A DNA stretch of 64,000 bases, from assembly GCF_030866805.1 (NCBI RefSeq), contig NZ_CP133019.1:2480001-2544000 (forward strand), given 5' to 3'. The stretch comes from Microbacterium terrisoli (lineage in GTDB: Bacteria > Actinomycetota > Actinomycetes > Actinomycetales > Microbacteriaceae). Below, one piece after another: positions 62,615 through 64,000 of the stretch; positions within the stretch are counted from its first letter, which is position 1; every line of letters begins with the position of its first letter. The translations under genes and the position numbers were made by a program. The notes under the pieces were generated by a model. It ran no database searches and had not been told where the DNA came from. It worked only from the letters and a program-made list of their open reading frames with translations.

Positions 62615-63144
62615 GCGCGTTCGACGCGGTTCGGGCGCGGCGCTCGTGGTCGAAGGTCACGGATGTCGCGCCCACCCATGACGAGCTGCTTCCGCTGGTG
62701 GCAGCCGCCGGGCGCGTGGCCGATCACTCTTCACTGCGTCCCTGGCGCCTGATCGAGCTGCGCGGCGCCGACCGCGAGAAGCTGGGTCGCGCCATCAACA
62801 AGACGAATGGCGAGAAGGGCGTATCGCCCAAACCGCTGCGCGCACCGCTGCTGATCGCGGTCGTGGTGAGTTTTCGCCCGAGCGAGAAGGTGCCGCGGTG
62901 GGAGCAGGCCGCCGTAGCCGCGGGCGTGGCACACACGCTGAGCCTGCTGCTGGACGAGGCCGGCTGGGGCGTGATGTGGCGCACCGGCCACTACGCGCGC
63001 AGCGACGAGGTCGCCCAGACGCACACGCTGCGCGACAACGAGCGGCTGCTGGGCTGGTTGTACGTGGGCGGCAAGCCCGAGGGCAAGCGGGACGGCCACC
63101 GCAAACAGCTCGACGCCGAGCGGTTCCTCACGCCGTTGGAGTAA
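62611..63144 (+). CDS. Nitroreductase-family protein
   Basis: 177-residue FMN-dependent nitroreductase fold: FDAVRARRSWSKVTDVAPTH, AAAGRVADHSSLRPWRLIEL (FMN contact), AAVAAGVAHTLSLLLDEAGW and WLYVGGKPEGKRDGHRKQL. The GTG start overlaps the msrB stop, so the two are a redox-repair operon. Physiological substrate unknown. Confidence 0.9.
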   Translation: MSAFDAVRARRSWSKVTDVAPTHDELLPLVAAAGRVADHSSLRPWRLIELRGADREKLGRAINKTNGEKGVSPKPLRAPLLIAVVVSFRPSEKVPRWEQAAVAAGVAHTLSLLLDEAGWGVMWRTGHYARSDEVAQTHTLRDNERLLGWLYVGGKPEGKRDGHRKQLDAERFLTPLE

Positions 63145-63238
63145 GACGCCCACACGAGCGACCCCGTCCGCGAGCCTGTCCGTGAGCCCACGCCCGGACC
63201 TGGACGTGGTCATCATCTGCCGGACTATCATGGCCGCG

Positions 63239-63337
63239 ATGCGACCGCTGCACGTCCCTGCGTTCAGCGACCGGCGGACTGCCGGCCGCGCGCGGCGGCG
63301 CACACGCGCAGCACGCACGGCCGGGATGCGGCGATGA
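63239..63337 (+). CDS. Possible leaderless small ORF overlapping the ccdA start
   Basis: 32 codons starting ATG 63239, seven bases after TATCAT (63226-63231), the best -10 match here. The product is Arg-rich (DRRTAGRARRRTRAAR) and its TGA overlaps the ccdA ATG (ATGA). It may serve translational coupling or be spurious; the rest of 63145-63238 shows nothing else. Confidence 0.3.
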   Translation: MRPLHVPAFSDRRTAGRARRRTRAARTAGMRR

Positions 63338-64000
63338 CCGAAGGAACCGTCGCCTTCGCGTTCGTGCTGGGAATGGTCGCGCTGTTCAACCCCTGCGGGT
63401 TCCCGCTGCTTCCCGTCTATCTCGCCGCGTTCGTGGGCGGCGAGCGGACCGGCGCGGCCGCGCGGATCGGCGCGGGCGTACGCGCCGGTCTCGCACTGAC
63501 CGTCGGATTCCTGACGGTGTTCTCGATCGCCGCGGTTCTGGCCGGATCGGTGCACACCATCGTGCTGGCACTGGCGCCGTGGCTGATGATCGTCATCGCG
63601 ATCGCGATCACCATCCTGGGCGTGATGGCGGCGGCCGGTCGCTCGCCGGCCCTGCACGCAGCACCGGGCTTTCGCGACGGCACCGGTTTCGTTCCGATGG
63701 CGGGGTTCGGGGTCGCCTATGCGGTGGGTTCGCTCAGCTGCTCGCTGCCCGTCTTCATCGCCGCGATCAGCGGCGCACTGGCGACGGGATCGGGCATCGT
63801 GACGGTGGCCGTCGTGCTGGCGTACGGGCTGGGCATGGGGCTGCTGGCGACGGTGCTCGCGCTGATCGTGTCGGTGACCGGATCGGTCGTGACCGCACCC
63901 CTGCGACGCGCGGCAGCCGCCCTGCCCCGCATCGCGGGCGCGGTGTGCATCGTGATCGGCCTGTATCTGCTGGGGTATTGGGCGGGCCAGGCGTTCGGCG
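63334..64000 (+). CDS. Cytochrome c biogenesis/thiol-disulfide transporter CcdA-like (right end cut off)
   Basis: The first 222 codons of a polytopic membrane protein of the DsbD/CcdA family, which passes reducing equivalents across the membrane. It has the first conserved cysteine in LFNPCGFPLLPVYLAAFVGG and the second in YAVGSLSCSLPVFIAAISGA, and six hydrophobic segments so far. Longer than minimal CcdA proteins and interrupted by the window edge, so C-terminal domains are unknown. ATG 63334 overlaps a possible small ORF; no strong ribosome site is seen. Confidence 0.88.
   Translation, partial: MTEGTVAFAFVLGMVALFNPCGFPLLPVYLAAFVGGERTGAAARIGAGVRAGLALTVGFLTVFSIAAVLAGSVHTIVLALAPWLMIVIAIAITILGVMAAAGRSPALHAAPGFRDGTGFVPMAGFGVAYAVGSLSCSLPVFIAAISGALATGSGIVTVAVVLAYGLGMGLLATVLALIVSVTGSVVTAPLRRAAAALPRIAGAVCIVIGLYLLGYWAGQAFG

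Overview
This is a GC-rich (roughly 68-70%) bacterial chromosome segment with densely packed genes, frequent ATGA/GTGA stop-start overlaps, many GTG and some TTG starts, and several TANNNT -10 boxes lying 6-8 bases before a start codon (leaderless transcripts). The order prmC - Sua5 - WecA-like - AtpI-like - atpBEFHAGDC, an ImuA'/ImuB/DnaE2 mutasome with a GAAC-N4-GTTC LexA box, a DtxR/IdeR regulator, DUF3027 and DUF3263 proteins, a bacterial XPB helicase pair and a WXG100 protein all indicate an actinobacterium. The overall style suggests Microbacteriaceae (for example Microbacterium), which is an inference. No phage, insertion sequence, rRNA or CRISPR array was seen.

Layout. 1-786: truncated ABC exporter. 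896-11938: phenylacetate (paa) catabolic island. It has a minus-strand paaABCDE-paaG operon, plus-strand paaI-paaK, a minus-strand paaF-paaH-paaZ operon, and a divergent TetR regulator (PaaR-type). Matching 22-base operator-like palindromes precede paaA and paaF. Ligase, epoxidase, isomerase, ring-opening enzyme, hydratase, dehydrogenase and thioesterase are all present; the thiolase paaJ is not. 11942-13846: aldo/keto reductase, an HTH-gene remnant and YaaA. 14002-24423: F1Fo ATP synthase operon with its usual actinobacterial upstream genes. 24468-25057: tRNA-Arg(CCT) and a cysteine-free IscA/HesB-fold protein. 25129-25325: short-repeat intergenic block. 25342-31257: SOS mutasome (imuA'-imuB-dnaE2), with a 21-bp tandem repeat array inside dnaE2.

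31327-38553 is the most unusual region. It is a four-gene minus-strand operon encoding an EPSP-synthase/acyl-CoA-ligase fusion, an acyl-CoA dehydrogenase, a ChcA-like SDR and a 2,4-dienoyl-CoA-reductase-like flavoenzyme. This is the gene set known from the ansatrienin/phoslactomycin pathways that converts shikimate to cyclohexanecarboxyl-CoA. No polyketide genes lie nearby, so the likely use is as starter unit for omega-cyclohexyl fatty acids.

38727-47588: HNH nuclease, a short leader-like ORF whose stop lies in a terminator loop, a secreted M23 peptidase, DtxR/IdeR, serC, DUF3027/cold-shock pair and the XPB helicase pair. 47652-51155: secreted 5'-nucleotidase and an epoxide-hydrolase-like enzyme divergent from a TetR regulator. 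51163-55472: a folE - ferredoxin reductase - FolP2-like - RibD_C operon divergent from a cysteine-rich HTH regulator. 55519-58373: OmpR-type two-component pair and a lone WXG100 protein. 58425-64000: groEL with two CIRCE elements, LytR_C, DUF3263, DUF2332, msrB, nitroreductase and the start of ccdA.
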